64,000 nucleotides of DNA from Rhabditophanes sp. KR3021 (lineage: Eukaryota > Nematoda > Chromadorea > Rhabditida > Alloionematidae). Both the position numbers and the translations under genes were made by a program. Within the stretch, counting starts at the first letter, position 1. Each line of letters opens with the position of its first letter. The notes below the pieces were generated by a model. The model ran no database searches. It was given only the letters and a program-made list of their open reading frames with translations, and was not told the DNA's origin. Location of the stretch: the NCBI GenBank assembly GCA_963281155.1, contig CAUJLY010000003.1, forward strand, positions 7,458,197 to 7,522,196, read 5' to 3'. This document shows, piece after piece, positions 10,231-22,510 of the stretch.

Positions 10231-13200
10231 CTTGGAAAGGATTAAGAGAGTGGTGTTAGTGGATGTGTAAAAATGATGACTTAATTAATAAAGTATACAA
10301 TATATATTTTGCATATAAAAAGGTGTGGTGGATTGTGTAGTGTCATTAAATGATGATTTGAAATGAAGCATTTTCTTTAACTCATCTAAAAAATATTTAA
10401 GACAATGAATTTTGTTGATTAACCAGAAGAAATTACATTAAACAAGAAGTTATAAACAAAACGAATAACATACAAAGTTGAACCACACTTTATGCACGTC
10501 ACCCTTTAAACTTGTCCACATCAAAACAAATAACAAAGGTAAAAAACAGTTTTTTCCTTTTAGGGTTACCCTACACACAATTCAATCACCACCAATAGAT
10601 CATTTTGCAATGTAGATGTAACATCTCTCCAACGTCAATCATGATGGTAAAAGCCATTCTAGGTGGAATTTTGGTTGGAATAACTTTTTTTAACTTGCAC
10701 TAAATGTTAGATAAGTTTGTCAGTTTTTTTGAAAGTTGCGTGTGTTTGGTTGGATAAGTTAAGAGAAAGGTGTTTAATGGATATTAGTAGTGTTGAAAGG
10801 TCTATTAGCTTGAGGATGGGCGCTGACACATGCCTAAGGCTGATGGATTGTGAGAATGCCGAATGGGTAACTGGAAAAAGTAAATTTGTGACAATGGGCA
10901 AGAATTGTTTCCTCGAATTTCATAAAGTCGGAGTAAGGAGCGATCTGATAAAGTTAGATAAAGTTGCACTTGTCAAAGGATCATTCACTTCAAATGTCAT
11001 GACCATACTTTTGAATTAAGTTGAAACTATATTGTGTATGTGATTTATCAGAATGTAAATGGACCTCTGAATGCTCTTGGATACTTGACAGATTTAACAA
11101 AAGATCGTTATCAATTTCTACGAAAATCATCAACTATAGCATTTATAAATAAATATTCCATACTTAATATTTTGTCTTTTCAAAATTATTGGAACTAGTA
11201 AAAATAATAAGATGCCATTTTTAATTGATTTTAGCTGAGGGTTTATTTGAGACACAAAGGTTTTTATAAAGTTAAAGTGCAATTGCTTGAAGATATTTAG
11301 CTCAGTATTTAAAAAAGATTTTAGCAATAATCTTTACTTCTAATTCGATAAATTTAGAAATAATTTATGATAGCATTTTATTTAACTATTCTTTCAAAAC
11401 ATTTATAGCATTCACAATATGAGTTCCTTAAGCAGCATTCTTTAAATAGCAAGTTGGATGAACATTGCTGTTTTTAATTGTTTAATTTCTAACAAAAACA
11501 TCTAATAATGAAATTAAGTTTATGGAAATAATCAATTTAAAAAAACTAGCTCTAAATTTTGAAACATCCAATATAAAGAATAACGCAATCAGTTTTGTGA
11601 AATTAAGCATTGCAATATAGACCAAGATACATTATCAAAGGACGTTTAATATTATTCCTAAGATTCTTTCTTAAACCAAATAACTCTCTCCAACTAAATG
11701 ATAATACAACTATGAGTTTAAAATGGAGCGGTAAATTAACAATTGTCGGGAAACCAACAGTAATTATGGACATTTCAAATAAAGAAACCAAATATTATTA
11801 CAATTTTGAAAGATGTAGCATAACATATCACGCACTGATAATTTGTTTGGAATAAACTACAATAACCGTGCTATCTCATTGCATTTAATAAAACCAAAAG
11901 ATGTACAACAAATAAACATCAATTAACCAGGCACTGAATATACCTATAAGCTTTTCAATAATCTAGCTTTAAAGATAGCATTGAATAAAACTTTTAAACC
12001 GCCTGATAATGCAACTTAATAAGTAGTACTAATCAAACACATTACATTCTCAATTAATAAGCCAAACAATCAAATCAATCATGCAAAGCTGTATGAATGC
12101 AAATAATTAATAAAATACCTATTAATAACGACTTAAACAAGATTGCATTATTAAAAATGATTTTATCCGCAATGGTCAACTTTAAATTGTAATTTTTAAG
12201 ACACTACCAACATTTATTAGTCATCTCAGGCACATAAATGAAGCAGTTTGCTTCTACTATTGGAATGAAATTAAGTTATTCATATTGTTAGAACTTGCAT
12301 TTAAACAATTCTAGATCCAAAGACACATTTATACGCATTTCCATCTTAAGTAAAAAGCAATTATTGATAAAAATCAACAAATGAAGGTGAAGAAAATGAG
12401 CAATTATGAATAGAAAGCAAAAAGTACATAGCAAATACAAACTTAACAATTACACCTTTTATTTAATCGAAGATATTATTGTTTAATTCAATTTCGAGTA
12501 CTTATGCAACATTTGGCAAGTATAAATAATATACGAATCTTGTAATTTCTGAATTCTTTATTAAAATTAAATATTATTGTACTTTTTAAATTGTTTCCTC
12601 CAAATCAACTTTATATGGACTTTCACAAATTTTACACTTCTCGAAATGACCAAAAAATAAATATCTAATTAGGATTGACTACTCTTAAGGACTCAATGCA
12701 CATGATTCGCTAAAACTCTCTGATAACAAAATGTTGTCTTAAACATTCTATTTACGTGTTAATTTAAATTACTTTTGTTTACTAAACAAAAACACATCTT
12801 ATTTCTGTATTTATGACTCAAAAAGTGTGATCGATTGCCGACTGTTGCGAAGTAATATATTTTGAACACCTCGAACAGAAGAGATGTATTCATTTTTTGT
12901 TCATACACTTACTTTAAATCTCAATCGTAATTTGTTATGATGTATATTTTTCATGATTTTTTTGAGTAGTATCATAGTCCTTTTTTGCAATATACTATTA
13001 CTTTGAGGTGGCTTGATGTAATTTAAAGGGGCTTTATTTTATTGTGACCTTATACATGAAACCTATAATAATATAAATCATGATTGACACTAGGCGCTTT
13101 AGTTAAAAGGATCCTATTTAAAAGATAAATTAAAGTGATGTGCTTGATATTAAAAAATACTGTTGTTACTTGTCACTTTTACGAGTCCTCTATATCAAAT

Positions 13201-13258
13201 GAATATACTTTTAATATATTTTTGGTTAAATTTACTCTTTTTTAGATAATTTATTAAC
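10231..13258. other. AT-rich intergenic stretch, 3 kb
   Basis: Mostly low-complexity AT-rich DNA. Two short plus-strand frames (10777-11019, 80 residues, and 11610-11855, 81 residues) have mixed composition and no recognised domain; I treat them as chance or relics. No RNA gene or long repeat is visible. Confidence 0.5.
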
Positions 13259-13677
13259 ATGAATGCTGATCAAGAAAAAGTCAAAGATAGTGAACACCTT
13301 CAACCTGAAAAGGAACAAGTTGAATGTGTAAGTTTATTTGACACAAATTCAACTGAGACATAATTTAGGTGTTGGAAGCTACTTTTATCAAGTTGATGAA
13401 ACCTTGTCGCAAACAAACCTCACCTCCATCTGAATCTGCCCAACAATTTCTCGACATCTTTGAGCCCTCTCAATCCACAAGACAGATCGTTCCAACAATC
13501 TCAAAACATGTTCATTTTGAACTTTCAAAAGACCCCCAAATGTCTTGGACTGGTTCTGGGATGGAACACATGGAGATGCGTGCCTTGATAGAAGACCTCC
13601 ACCAAGAACTTGTCAGATCTCATGTTTGCGACCACATCCACGAAACTCTTGATGAGGAGGAAAAAGAAAACGTCTAA
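13259..13677 (+). CDS. small hydrophilic protein of unknown function, two exons
   Basis: ATG at 13259; exon 1 is 23 codons. A 41-base intron (13328-13368, GTAAGT...TTTAG) joins in phase 0 to exon 2. The product is about 125 residues: acidic N-terminus, a basic Pro/Ser patch (KPCRKQTSPPSES), a central KHVHF followed by charged residues, a His/Glu-rich stretch and an acidic tail. KHVHF fits the loose RVxF-type docking pattern for protein phosphatase 1, but such short matches are common by chance. No domain recognised. Confidence 0.6.
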
Positions 13678-14391
13678 GTACTAATAGTTGACAACAACTC
13701 ATTCTATTCATAACAAATACACATACATATTTAGCATATTAATTTTTTTGTCTCTTTTAACAATAAAAGTGTGTAGTACCTTATACTTTCCATTTTACTC
13801 TAATTAGAACACAACTTTCTCGCTAAATATCTTCCATAAATAAATATATCACTACACTCTTACCCAAACTTACTTCTACTTATTGCTATCCAAAACCAAA
13901 ATATGCAACAAGTAAATTTATATTCAAATAATTATCACTCCACACACACTCATATCCTTTTTTGAGAATGTCACTTAGTCTATGTAATAATAGGTAGTAG
14001 CGACCCATATATATTATATAAAGTGTCATTTCTCTATAATATTAGGAGAGAAAGACACCTACTAGGTGGTGGTAGTGTATGTTATCCAATTTGATTAGAC
14101 GACTCAATTGGACCAGTAATATTTCATCACACATATCTTACTAACTTTAATGTAGCTCCACAAAAAAGTAGGTAATTTGTGGGGTTATTTTTGACATCCA
14201 AACAACCTAATAAAAAAGTTGGTCCACTTAATGAGATATTTAATTAGGTTGGATATTTGATTAAATGTCTGGCTTTGTATATAGTTTATTCATCAAAGGC
14301 AAAGTGTGTTTCTATGGTACCTTGGAATTAGCTTTTAACGATTCATCATTAATTTATTCATTTCTTGGTAACTTTGTGGGTGTTTTTAGGT
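13678..14391. other. intergenic, AT-rich
   Basis: No gene seen. It holds the 3' region of the preceding gene (AATAAA near 13763) and ends with a T-rich AG directly before the ATG at 14392, a likely spliced-leader or intron acceptor for the next gene. Confidence 0.5.
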
Positions 14392-14820
14392 ATGTACATC
14401 ATGGATATGATAGATGCAGATGTTGATGAGATAGAGGAGATTGTTGAGGTAAGTTGTTTGTTGAATTAATTAATTGATATTAGTAAGTGCAATGAGAAAG
14501 GGAAGCTTCCTCGTTTTTTTAAAATTTGCACTATTATGCAAAATGCAACAATTAACAAGGATAAGTGGATTCACGATTGTGATGGGCTTTGTTTTTATAA
14601 ATACCACCAGCTTTACCCACACATTGAAGATCAATGCACCTTGGAACATGTCAAAATGATAATGGACGTTCATTGGAATGACAAAGACATCCAAAAATTC
14701 TTCCTTTCTCCAGCAGAAGTTAAACTTTTTCTGATGGAACAAAGAAATCTGATTCAACATTTTGAAGTTGTTAACAAAATGTTTGATGCTATGCTTAATA
14801 AGCAAGTTACTGATTTATGA
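14392..14820 (+). CDS. small unknown protein, two exons
   Basis: ATG at 14392 follows TTTTTAG by two bases. Exon 1 is acidic (DADVDEIEEIVE) and ends at GTAAGT (14449). Using the acceptor at 14487 (39-base intron) keeps the frame into exon 2, which runs to 14820; the more obvious TTAG at 14483 would shift it. The roughly 130-residue product has six cysteines, several close to aromatic residues, and a helical C-terminal third (VKLFLMEQRNLIQHF). No family recognised. Confidence 0.5.
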
Positions 14821-14983
14821 GGTGATATAATTTAGAATTACCCAATGATAAAACATTGCTTGTTCATGTATGTTTACATCATTAATTTATATAAAAAGTC
14901 TTTTTTAATTTGAGTGATACATTTTATTGACTTGAATAAAACAACTTTTAATTTGAATGTAATCTATTTTATTAGTTTTTAAT

Positions 14984-16055
14984 TTAAATATTAGAAGATG
15001 GAAAAATAGAAGTAGGAGAAACCACCACCTGTTTCTTCTTAAAATAGGTAATACGAAAAATGTTACAAAATTCCTCAAAACAGGGCCCAACCATGACAAT
15101 CGCCACAATTGGATTACAAATATCAACCCACACCAAAATTAAAAACAATAGATGACCATATCCGTGAAGGTCAATTTCAAACAAGACAGATGTAAATAAA
15201 AACAAGATTGGAGTAAATGAAATAAAGAGAGGTGAAAAGGCATTTATGATTAGACATAGATTAAGTTGGGTTTCTAGTTTTTTGGACTTTTCAGACATGA
15301 TATGACGGAGGTCGTGTAGTTTTCTTTTGATTCCAATGATAGAAAAAACGACACCCACAAACACGATTGAAACAGTCAACGAACTATATAAAATTACAAC
15401 AGCTCCCGTAACACGAAAAGGATTTATGATGTAACAGGGTAATCTCTTACCGTCAACAGCATAAAAATATTCGGGAGCCATTGAATTTGTGATGAGTGCA
15501 TATTGATCGGGTGTTGTTTTGTTAATATCTATAAGCCAAATCACATATCCGATGACGTTCCACAGAATACTTAAACATATAATGGCGGCAAAGTTTGATG
15601 TAGACAAACGTTTATTTCTAAAATATATATGCAATCTTTGATTATAGCAAAACTTACTTGACTATTATTAAGTATCGAAACATAAAAACAATAAAATTAT
15701 TGGAAACAGTAAACATAAAAAGAAACATATGACTCAAAGATAGAAGCAGAATAAATGGTTCAGGCAAATGTCGTATTGGTCCGATTGGCCATATAACTAA
15801 ATGCTTCTTGCCTGGCTCCATCATATTCATGACTGCTCCGATTGTTAGAGTAAAGAAAATATCTGAACAGGCAACCAACATTAATAACCTTTTGTACTCC
15901 TGGAATTCGGGCATTTTAATTTTGGAACAGATTTTGACAACTAAAATGTTAAGAAACATTCCCAATATAAAGACGAAATTGTCGTTGATTAGAACGGCAA
16001 CTTTCATTTTGTAAATCAATGTATTTGAATAGTCAGGCCAATTAGTATTGTCCAT
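14984..16055 (-). CDS. nematode-type seven-transmembrane chemoreceptor (Str superfamily-like)
   Basis: Two exons (15658-16055 and 14984-15617) joined by a 40-base intron with GTAAGT and ATTTTAG give about 339 residues. Seven hydrophobic segments can be counted: three in exon 1, four in exon 2. The last contains DICNPIVAI and is followed by a basic stretch, as in Str/Srh/Srd-type receptors. A short extracellular N-terminus carries no signal peptide. Family knowledge: such receptors sit in sensory cilia and signal through G proteins; the ligand is unknown. This is the only one of the three 7TM genes here whose frame is simple and intact. Confidence 0.75.
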
Positions 16056-16275
16056 AGTTGAAAAATAAAATTCAATAAATGAAATTTAGTTAAAAGGTTG
16101 GTCTTGTTGTACAGGAAATAGAGCTTTTTGATATGAGGTGGGCACTTTTTTAATATTTTACAAAAAGATTAGCAAATAAAAGGGATGTAACGAATTTATA
16201 TAGATAACAAAAGCTAATAAGTACAAGCAACAATAAAATAGATCAGACATGAATCGAAACAATAAAAATTGAAAC

Positions 16276-17346
16276 CTAAAAAATAGAACAGTCTCTTATT
16301 TTGGTGAAAGGACCCAGATCGTCTAGAGCAAGTTGCAATGTCCTGATGATTGCTTCTAGTGATATCACTATTGTCTTGGTACCGAATCCGTGGGTGATGA
16401 GTGAGAAGTTGGACAAAGCTTTCTGGACTTCATTGTTTAAAGTCTTGATTGGATGGTTTTCTCTGCCCAGCGGAGACGCATCCTCTTTCAAAATTTGAAC
16501 TAGAAGAGATATTGTTTCCAAGGAACTTGTTAAATTTTGGCGGATCTTCTCAAAGTTGTTTAGAACAGAGAATTTCCTAAAAATTAATTCTCTCGCAATC
16601 TGTCTGGCTGGATAGTGTGCTTTGCAAGCATTGTCAAAATCCTTCACGACATGGATAATTTCTTCTTCGGCAAAGGAAGTAAGAGCACTAATTGTTACGG
16701 ACTTTCTTCTGCCAGATTCAAGTCGAATGTTTACTTTGTCTAATTCTTCTCTCAATTTCTTACCACCGTCCTTATTTTTTGCTCTACGCAAAATACCACC
16801 TAGCAAAGAGCCATTGAGACGTTCCGGGGGATTGATTCGTCTGTGGATTTCAACAATGGTAACATCGAACTTCTTAATTGAATTCAAAAGAAGAGCTCTG
16901 CCAGGAACTTTTGCAAACACTTCTGGCTCATCGGAGGGACGGAAAATGGTAGTGGCTGCAGATGAAAACAATGAATTGATATCGTTAACTTCTGATTCTT
17001 TGTTATTATCCGAGACAAAGGAGTTCATATTGGAATGACTTGCCTTATTGTCATAAGGAATAGGCAAGTGGTTGAGGGAAGGGAAGTTGTTTATCATCAC
17101 TCTATTACCATAGGGAGGATACCCATTGATTATATTTGGATTGGAATTATTGTAATAGAGAGATGGATCAAATTGGAGGGATTGATTAAATTGGTGCATT
17201 TGTGAAGGGCGATAGACGTTTGTTTGGTGTTGAAATAGCTTGGGAAAGTTAAGCGGCTCCATATGGGAAGAATGGTTGTGTAGAGTGTTGTCTAGAATAT
17301 TCTCAATTGTCAAGCTTTTCTTGACGCACAACTCATCTTGAACCAC
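16276..17346 (-). CDS. AP-2 family transcription factor
   Basis: A 356-residue single-exon protein. Residues from about 145 on match the AP-2 DNA-binding and helix-span-helix dimerisation region: VPGRALLL, RRINPPERLNGSLLGGILRR, KNKDGGKKLREELDK, SGRRKSV and LITHGFGT near the end. The N-terminal 140 residues are Asn/Pro/Tyr-rich with GYPPYG, placed like the PY transactivation motif of other AP-2 proteins. The family binds GC-rich palindromes as dimers and controls ectoderm and neuron fates; nematodes have several (aptf genes). No intron was seen, and an upstream non-coding exon cannot be excluded. The start is the first ATG of the frame. Confidence 0.9.
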   Translation of the reverse strand: MVQDELCVKKSLTIENILDNTLHNHSSHMEPLNFPKLFQHQTNVYRPSQMHQFNQSLQFDPSLYYNNSNPNIINGYPPYGNRVMINNFPSLNHLPIPYDNKASHSNMNSFVSDNNKESEVNDINSLFSSAATTIFRPSDEPEVFAKVPGRALLLNSIKKFDVTIVEIHRRINPPERLNGSLLGGILRRAKNKDGGKKLREELDKVNIRLESGRRKSVTISALTSFAEEEIIHVVKDFDNACKAHYPARQIARELIFRKFSVLNNFEKIRQNLTSSLETISLLVQILKEDASPLGRENHPIKTLNNEVQKALSNFSLITHGFGTKTIVISLEAIIRTLQLALDDLGPFTKIRDCSIF

Positions 17347-20300
17347 ATTTATATTTAGTCGCTTTCTATTACCATTTAGAGTATAATATTACCGCAAATG
17401 AAGCATTTTATTGAGGAAGCTGAAATAAACATTTAATTGTCTAATAATAGATGATGATGGGCTGGTACTGACAAGTGTAAAGGATGTATTTTGAAGGTAA
17501 AATCAAAACGAAAAAAGATCTTTGGCCAATGGCATCTTTTTACTGATTAGAAAGTAAACAGACCAATAAATAGTATAATTAATAACAATAAAATAAATTC
17601 TACCCACCAACCATTAAATACATTCATTTATTAATAAATATTAATGCATTAATTCCAAAAAGGAAATAACAACAATACCATTAATTAGTAGTAGAAATAA
17701 AAGAGAGAGAAACTCATGAGCGAACACCCGTGCCTGGTTGTCAATAAATGGTGGCCCTAAATGTTTCCATTGTTGATATCACCTGTGATGAGTGGATATA
17801 TAATTCACATTCCCATCCTATCTAGATAGTACATTTATACCTATATGTCGCTTAAGTTAAAGTAAATTTGTGATGTACTAAAAGTATATTATGTTATCGT
17901 GTTAAGGTTAAAAGAAATAGAAACATTTCCACATTTTTTGACCTTGGTGATAGGAAGGGAATGTTAGTAAGGGCATGAACTTGGTAGCAGCAAAGACACT
18001 ATCTCGTTACAAATTGAAACGATTCTCTTGAATATTTAAAAAAGGACCATTTTTGACAAAACCTCATCGCCATTTATTAAGGTGAAGGTTGAACTGAATT
18101 TTATTTGTAAGGAACATTATTCATAAGTGTCTGATATCTCAGGAAGATTAGTGGAATTATATTTCACCCACGTCTCCTTTTTCTCCCCCTTTTTCCTTTT
18201 GTCCCGACTCTCTAAGAAATAAATTTATTCATATACAAATTTCTATCAATAAGCTAAACAATAAAACCAACAACGAATTATACACCACCCTGAAAGGTTA
18301 AATGTTGCCTAATAAAATGAGCTTGTTAACAAGTACTAATATTAGCTACAAAAAAGGTAAAAAACTTCAAAGAAGGCATATTAGCTTGGTTCGTACCAAG
18401 CACACAAAAATACGAAATCAGTAATAATTTTAACAACCTTAAATTTATGATCCATTACTAATATTTCTAAAGACTTGTTCATATATTGATATTAAAAAAG
18501 TTTTTGATAAAAAGATTCTAATTGTCGAAAGAATTTGAGGAAGTTGTTCAAATAAACACATATTATGTTGGTGATTAATAAGTTTCATAAATATAGGTGG
18601 GTTGTAAGAATAGATGAAAGGTAAATAAAATGGAGCTCCAAATAATGAGAATCTAGGAAAATGAGACAAAAAATGTATGTTAAGAAGTGCAAAAATGGCT
18701 GATAACCTTGAATATATACTCTTTTTGACACAACAATGAGGAATGTGGTGAATATTTGAGTATTAGCCTTGAACCTGAGGTACTATTTGACTGATTTGAG
18801 TGAATGGTAGATTCATCATCATAATTTGTTTTTTCTCTCGTAATCGCCTTTTTCACTAGTGAGGGTATGTCGACTCTCTTTAGATGAAACAATCGAAAGG
18901 AGGCTGATAAAAAAGTGTGCTGGTACGATGCCGTGTTAGTCTATTTATTAATGAGGTGATCTATTGTATGCTTGCCTTTCAGTAGCCACTTTCTAAGGTT
19001 CATCAAATTAGGTGCTGACATCTTGCGCAACTTAACACAAAAATAGAAAGAAGCAATCACACAAATAAATTATTGTTGTGTGGTGAAAGGACATTGTACA
19101 CGCATCAAACTGTTAAAGGGCAATATACAAAAATCCGCGTCAACTTATGATTCCTGCTTACGTTTGGAATCAATTTGAAACATAGTTGATTCAACAATTT
19201 AACATACATTTTTTGCAAAAATAATTTGTTGGGTTTTGGTTGCCAGACATTCAAGGACATATCCTCCCAGCATATTAACAATCAACACTCTGCTCAAAAC
19301 TCTTTTTTCAAAGCTTTGCCAAGTTAGAAAGTACCTATATGTAAAGAAGATTAGTTAAAAAAACCTTGAAAGATGTGAAAAAGTTATCACCAATTGTCTG
19401 GCACGAAAGGTACAATCAACAAAACTAGTTATTGCGTAATTTGATGGATAAAGTAAAAAACGAATGATTTATCGAAAACTCTATTTTTTGTAAGTTACCT
19501 GGGAGAATGTACAAAATATTAAAAAAGTTGATTAAATGGGTGTTGGGATAAAGCAATCACGATTATTTTTCGTGGCAAGCAATTTCTCGTTTTATATATT
19601 TCACCAACATTACCCCTTAACATAACTTTCCATTGATGTACTTTTGTATGAGATGAGGAGAGAGGCGATGTAATGCTACTTGCATTTTTAACAAAGGTAC
19701 ATGTGTATATATTCTACTAAAACATTTTTTCCCAGCTTGTGCAACTTTATTTCAGCATTGCTTGTTTAATTCTAGCAGTCTGGAGGAAAGGAAAGTGATT
19801 TGGTTATTAATCCTTTTATGGTACTATATAATGTAGGAGTGTGATATCATTTTAGCATGTACAATAACCTGGTATGACATAAAATATGATATCATATAAG
19901 TATGCATGTATCAACTTCTTGATCAAGTAAAACTATTTGGTTTAATCCTTGCCAGCAAAATAAAACACATTCTTCCCAAATAAAAAGAATGGTATAATTG
20001 AGCATAGATTAGCACCATGCAAATTTGATGGTCGACTAACAAGACAAATAGTCTATTACTCCGAAAGAAACAAATCAAATGTTCCAAAACGCCATCAAAA
20101 ATTACTTTTGATGACGGCTTATCACGAGTTGTTATTGTATTAAACTACCTTGTTTGTGATATTATTATATTTTTGTCAAATCAGGAATTAAATACACGAA
20201 GTCATCCAACATTCATTGCCAAGTTCCCTGTATCAAGGTGATTTAATTGAATGTTATTTTGCTACCATCGTCTTTTTGACAATGGAAGGTGTTCGGGAAT

Positions 20301-20559
20301 GGTACGAGAAAAGATTTAGTATATTACGTATATTCAATATATTATGCATAAGTTCTCTTTACCATATAAGTAATTGTAATTATGTGTGTGACGAAGAATA
20401 ATAAGGATGATGTGTACAATAGTAAAAATCATTTCAATTTCTTTGGTAAGGAAAATGAAGAAGGGATCTTCGATTAGACACGTAATCTGGAGAATGGACG
20501 TTTTCTTATTATTGGCAGAGAAAGATATCGAAAGGACAGCCCATTGAAAATGATTCGGA
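17347..20559. other. intergenic, AT-rich, with weak short frames
   Basis: About 3.2 kb without a convincing gene. Minus-strand frames at 18445-18669 (74 residues) and 18680-18892 (70 residues) lie end to end and could be pieces of one small gene. A plus frame at 20216-20401 is weak. The stretch upstream of AP-2 (17347-18000) is the likely place for its promoter. No repeat or RNA gene identified. Confidence 0.45.
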
Positions 20560-20561
20560 TG

Positions 20562-20930
20562 ATTGTTTACTAAATTGTAGATGCCGTTTCGTTCCCGGCA
20601 CTTGAATTTGCCGTGACCATTTCACCTAATTTCACTATGTCAGTATTATGGCGATCGAGGTGTCCTCTATTCACCTTTCTCTGTAAAATGAATGCCTTGT
20701 TGTCATCTATCGCTCCACATTAAATCGAGTCGACTCTTGTCATGAGATACCAGCCGCGATTGCCTTCCATTTTTACAACTTCTTCTATTTTGATTTCGAT
20801 TCCGCGTTTGACCTTGGCCTTGTACAATTGTCGATATGTGGAAATGATTTTTTTGAGGCAACTGCAAAAAATTATGCATTTTCATTACCACCGGATATTA
20901 CGAGACTAGGTGCGGTCGCTGTTTGTTGAA
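20562..20930 (-). pseudogene. degenerate protein-coding relic, family unknown
   Basis: A less AT-rich island in AT-rich DNA. On the minus strand one frame reads a charged, structured-looking stretch (STYRQLYKAKVKRGIEIKIE, then EGNRGWYLMTRVDSI), hits a single TAA near 20720, and continues in the same frame (CGAIDDNKAFILQRKVNRGH...) to about 20562. Upstream, SLVISGGNENA and FFAVASKK sit in another frame, and an A-run of seven lies at the switch. No ORF here is long enough to be noticed alone. I could not assign a family. Confidence 0.4.
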
Positions 20931-21222
20931 TGTTTTGGGTATGGTTTTAAATAAACAAAAAGATACTTCAATCGTTCAATTCCATTCAAATTCTATTTTA
21001 AGATTAAAAGTGGGAAAATAAAAAGTTTATGGACAAAGTAAATAAAACACATATTAAAAATGTTTTGAAATAAAGGGGATACCATTTACTCGAACCATTA
21101 TTTAACATACAAATAATTTTTAATAAAGAGTTTATTTGATTAAGTCATGAAATCACATAAAATCCTTCAATACTACAAACTGCAACTTTTATTTTATTAA
21201 AGATAGAAATAAAAAGCAACTA

Positions 21223-21691
21223 TTACTTACTTCCTGACTTGGAAGTGCTTTTTGTACCCGAAGCAGCAGCAGATTTAGTCCCACTTTTTGAAGCAGTCGA
21301 ACTTTTGTACCACTAGCAGCAGTTGCATTTTTAATTGTTTTATAACCAGCGTCAGATCCATTTGCTTTAAGAGTTCCCTCTGCCTTAGGTGATCCAGTTT
21401 GAGCAAAAGTAAAGCCAGAAGCCTTGATAATACCAAGTTTTCTCAACATTGTCTTGTAGAAAGCTCTTTGTGACTTGAATTCGGAGATGACACTTATTTT
21501 TGAAAGTAAAAAGACACTAGCGATTAGGATGTATACGATTATGGCAGTATTCATCAGTCTCAAAGTAGGTTCAAACTCAGTATTGATGCTGTTGCATTTT
21601 TGTTCGGCTACTTCCATAAATGTTTGTTGTTGGGAGGTTCGGTGGCAGTGAGGATGAGGCATAAGCATAGAAAGGTGATGGATTTCAACAT
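21223..21691 (-). CDS. single-pass membrane protein with SGTK-repeat tail, frame interrupted
   Basis: One frame (21668-21189) gives a membrane helix (AIIVYILIASVFLL) and a basic tail. At the TTTT of 21303-21306 the tail leaves a Ser/Gly/Thr/Lys pattern; with one more A (minus strand) it continues as repeated SGTK units (SKSGTK, ASGTK, SKSGSK) to a stop at 21223-21225. A sister repeat has AAAAA where this has AAAA. At the 5' end a second shift near 21632-21634 would add a signal peptide starting at 21691 (MLKSITFLCLCLILTATE); without it, translation could start at 21668 or 21662. A type I membrane protein is my inference. Function unknown. Confidence 0.45.
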
Positions 21692-21791
21692 CTTTGGTGG
21701 TGTTCTTAAATGATTATGAAATTTGAATTTAGACAAGGAATTTAATTTACAAAAAATTGTTACAACGAGATATTTACAACAAATGGAAAGA

Positions 21792-22238
21792 TTAATATTC
21801 AAAATGAAACGTATCTTCTTCGACATCATCATAGTCTTCATGAGTATTTTGAGCGAATGGAGCATCGTCCTCCTCTTCATTAGACATATTGAAAAAATCT
21901 TCATCTGAGATATGGATGAAGGCTTCATATATTCTTCTTCCCATTGCTTCTTGATTGGCAGTAGATTGATCGAAAGCAGAATTTGCATTCTTGTGGATTT
22001 CATTGGATTTGGCAATGAAGGCTTTGTATAAAATTGGAAAGGATGGAGTAGTAGGGGCAGTAGAAATACTTTTCTTTCTTACCTTTTCCTTGTCAAGATA
22101 AATTCTCATTGAAGGATATTTGAATATAGCATAACCTTTCTTTATTTTGAGGATAGGAAATGGGGATTTAAATGAATTTGTGCATTTACCAATATTACTC
22201 GAACACGAAGCTTGTTTGTAAAAAGGTTGGACACGCAT
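21792..22238 (-). CDS. unknown protein with acidic C-terminus
   Basis: A 148-residue single-exon frame. The N-terminal 70 residues are basic, including a KEKVRKKS patch. A helical middle follows (YKAFIAKSNEIHKNANSAFD), then a strongly acidic tail (NEEEDDAP and later DYDDVEED). No domain recognised. It lies 100 bases upstream of the SGTK-tail gene on the same strand. Amino-acid composition supports a real gene, not a chance frame. Confidence 0.5.
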   Translation of the reverse strand: MRVQPFYKQASCSSNIGKCTNSFKSPFPILKIKKGYAIFKYPSMRIYLDKEKVRKKSISTAPTTPSFPILYKAFIAKSNEIHKNANSAFDQSTANQEAMGRRIYEAFIHISDEDFFNMSNEEEDDAPFAQNTHEDYDDVEEDTFHFEY

Positions 22239-22510
22239 TGTAGCAGGATGACAGATAAATTATGACGGCATAATTAATATACCCACCTTATGCAGCACAA
22301 TTCTAATCTATTTAGAATGTTACTCGACTAGCTTGTCAAAGAGTTGGTATCTTGTTTTGAGTCAAGGAAATTAGATTAACTTTATTAATGCTGGGATTAG
22401 AATAGATTAAAAGGACACCAAATATTAAATAATTTATTAGCATTAAAAAAAGTTTTTCAATGTGAAAGATGGTATTTTTGAGGAATATAAAAAATAAACC
22501 ACATAGTTAG

